Assembly (NCBI RefSeq): GCF_964106895.1
Contig: NC_133585.1
Coordinates: 11,915,233 to 11,979,232, forward strand
Direction: 5' to 3'
Origin: Numenius arquata
Taxonomy: Eukaryota > Chordata > Aves > Charadriiformes > Scolopacidae
Length of the DNA stretch: 64,000 nt
The position numbers were made by a program, and so were the translations under genes. Shown here piece after piece: positions 63,101 to 64,000 of this stretch. A model generated the notes under the pieces. The model had not been told where the DNA came from. It saw only the letters and a list, made by a program, of their open reading frames with translations, and made no database searches. Positions within the stretch are counted from its first letter, which is position 1, and each line of letters opens with the position of its first letter.

Positions 63101-64000
63101 TTTGAGTAATCTCATCCTGGGGATAATCAAGTTAGCTCAGCCTGGCAGACGCTGTGGATCTGAGAAGCAGGAGGAGCAGCTGCAGCATGATGTGGCCAGC
63201 CCAGCTAATTATGAAAGCCACCTTCACTCGTGGGTGGTTGGAGCCATGCTCAGGGCAGGGCTCTCCACTTTTCTGAGCATCCCACCTTCCCACAGCAACG
63301 GCAGCACCTGACTGTTGCTGCAGCTTCCAAAACTACAGAAAGAAACAACACGATGTACTTAAACCACAAGATCCACTGGCAGAGGATTTCTGAGTGATTA
63401 TCACACACCTCAGGTCGCCTCTGGACTTTAATCACCCAAGAAGCGTGATAATCTCCAAAATACACGCCCTATTGTGGCTTATCAGTGGCAGAAAATGACA
63501 GTGATGCATAAACAAGTTGTGCTTTCCACTCGCACTTGGATCTGGCATGGATCCCAGGAGCCAACTCACGCCCTCTGGTGGGTCAAGTGCAGAAAACAGC
63601 TCTCCTCTACCACTGCCAGCTCAAAGGTCCGCCACAAGGTCATCTCCAAACACTCACATCAAAGATTTGCTGACTAGATACTTGCATGCGCAGCTGGGAA
63701 ATGGAAAGGTCATTCAGTGCTGTGCCTCCTCTCAAAAAATAACATGTGGAAGAAAGCTGCTGAATACAGACCATAAGTCCCAGACTGGCGGCACAAAAAG
63801 TGGCAGAAAGCTGAGCAATGAGTAGGGAAAGCCATAGGTCTCTGTAATAACTATTTCTTAACTTCCAGAAATTGCTTTGATGAGCTCTCAACAGGGGGTA
63901 ACTGCCATTTCCTTCAGTCTTCGCTGAAGCTTTAGTAGAGGCATGGGCTGTTTCTGCTGGGTTTTGAATCAGAGAAGTAGACTATATGATTTCCTGCATA

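Larger units (their letters stand above)
46341..64000. other. RGR downstream flank, no gene recognised
   Basis: Seventeen kilobases of mostly AT-rich sequence with only short, unrelated open frames on both strands and no exon-like homology to any family I recognise. It contains CR1-derived segments (47560-47980, 50801-50858, 53190-53990), A/T runs (53404-53444, 60103-60118) and an (AAAAT)n repeat at 59690-59714. The next gene expected from other vertebrates, CCSER2, is not detected. Confidence 0.6.

Noticed and set aside
63131..63145. Box A-like TTAGCTCAGCCTGG on the plus strand
   Set aside because: No box B follows at tRNA spacing, so it is probably a chance match.
46341..64000. First exons of the next syntenic gene (CCSER2)
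   Set aside because: No frame with recognisable similarity was found; the gene probably starts beyond the window.
1..64000. CRISPR array, operon or other microbial system
   Set aside because: No regularly spaced direct repeats with unique spacers and no tightly packed gene runs; all coding evidence is of spliced vertebrate genes.

Overview
The window is vertebrate nuclear DNA, almost certainly from a bird. It has widely spaced multi-exon genes with GT-AG introns, CR1 LINE fragments (one with an avian-type 3' end), and no prokaryotic gene organisation. Two protein-coding genes can be reconstructed completely, and both are retinal genes.

Region 1 (1-14025, minus strand) carries LRIT1, a photoreceptor-synapse membrane protein. 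Four coding exons join into a 625-residue protein: signal peptide, leucine-rich repeats, Ig domain, fibronectin III domain, one transmembrane helix and a short tail ending in NEYFC. Its introns hold an old CR1-like fragment and a tRNA-like box A/box B segment. The first 3.5 kb is LRIT1 3' UTR and flank.

Region 2 (14026-28712) is the divergent intergenic space between LRIT1 and RGR. It contains a 200-base assembly gap (17770-17969), small tandem repeats, a perfect hairpin and scattered OTX/CRX-type motifs, but no gene I can support.

Region 3 (28713-46340, plus strand) is RGR, the retinal G-protein-coupled receptor opsin (light-driven retinal isomerase of retinal pigment epithelium and Muller glia). 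Seven coding exons join into 295 residues, with the Schiff-base lysine at position 255. A TATA-like element and two E-boxes lie just upstream, and an AATAAA signal lies about 254 bases after the stop codon.

Region 4 (46341-64000) has no recognisable gene. It holds at least three CR1-derived segments, low-complexity runs and otherwise unremarkable AT-rich sequence. The divergent LRIT1(-)/RGR(+) order matches the human 10q23 arrangement as I know it, where LRIT2 lies beyond LRIT1 and CCSER2 beyond RGR; neither is seen here.

I found no novel multi-gene system. The points worth a second look are regulatory (E-box pair, OTX/CRX motifs, a tiny upstream ORF), protein-level (the RGR residues replacing the NPxxY motif, the DRY motif, a frame-neutral exon 6) and a few unexplained repeats and hairpins.
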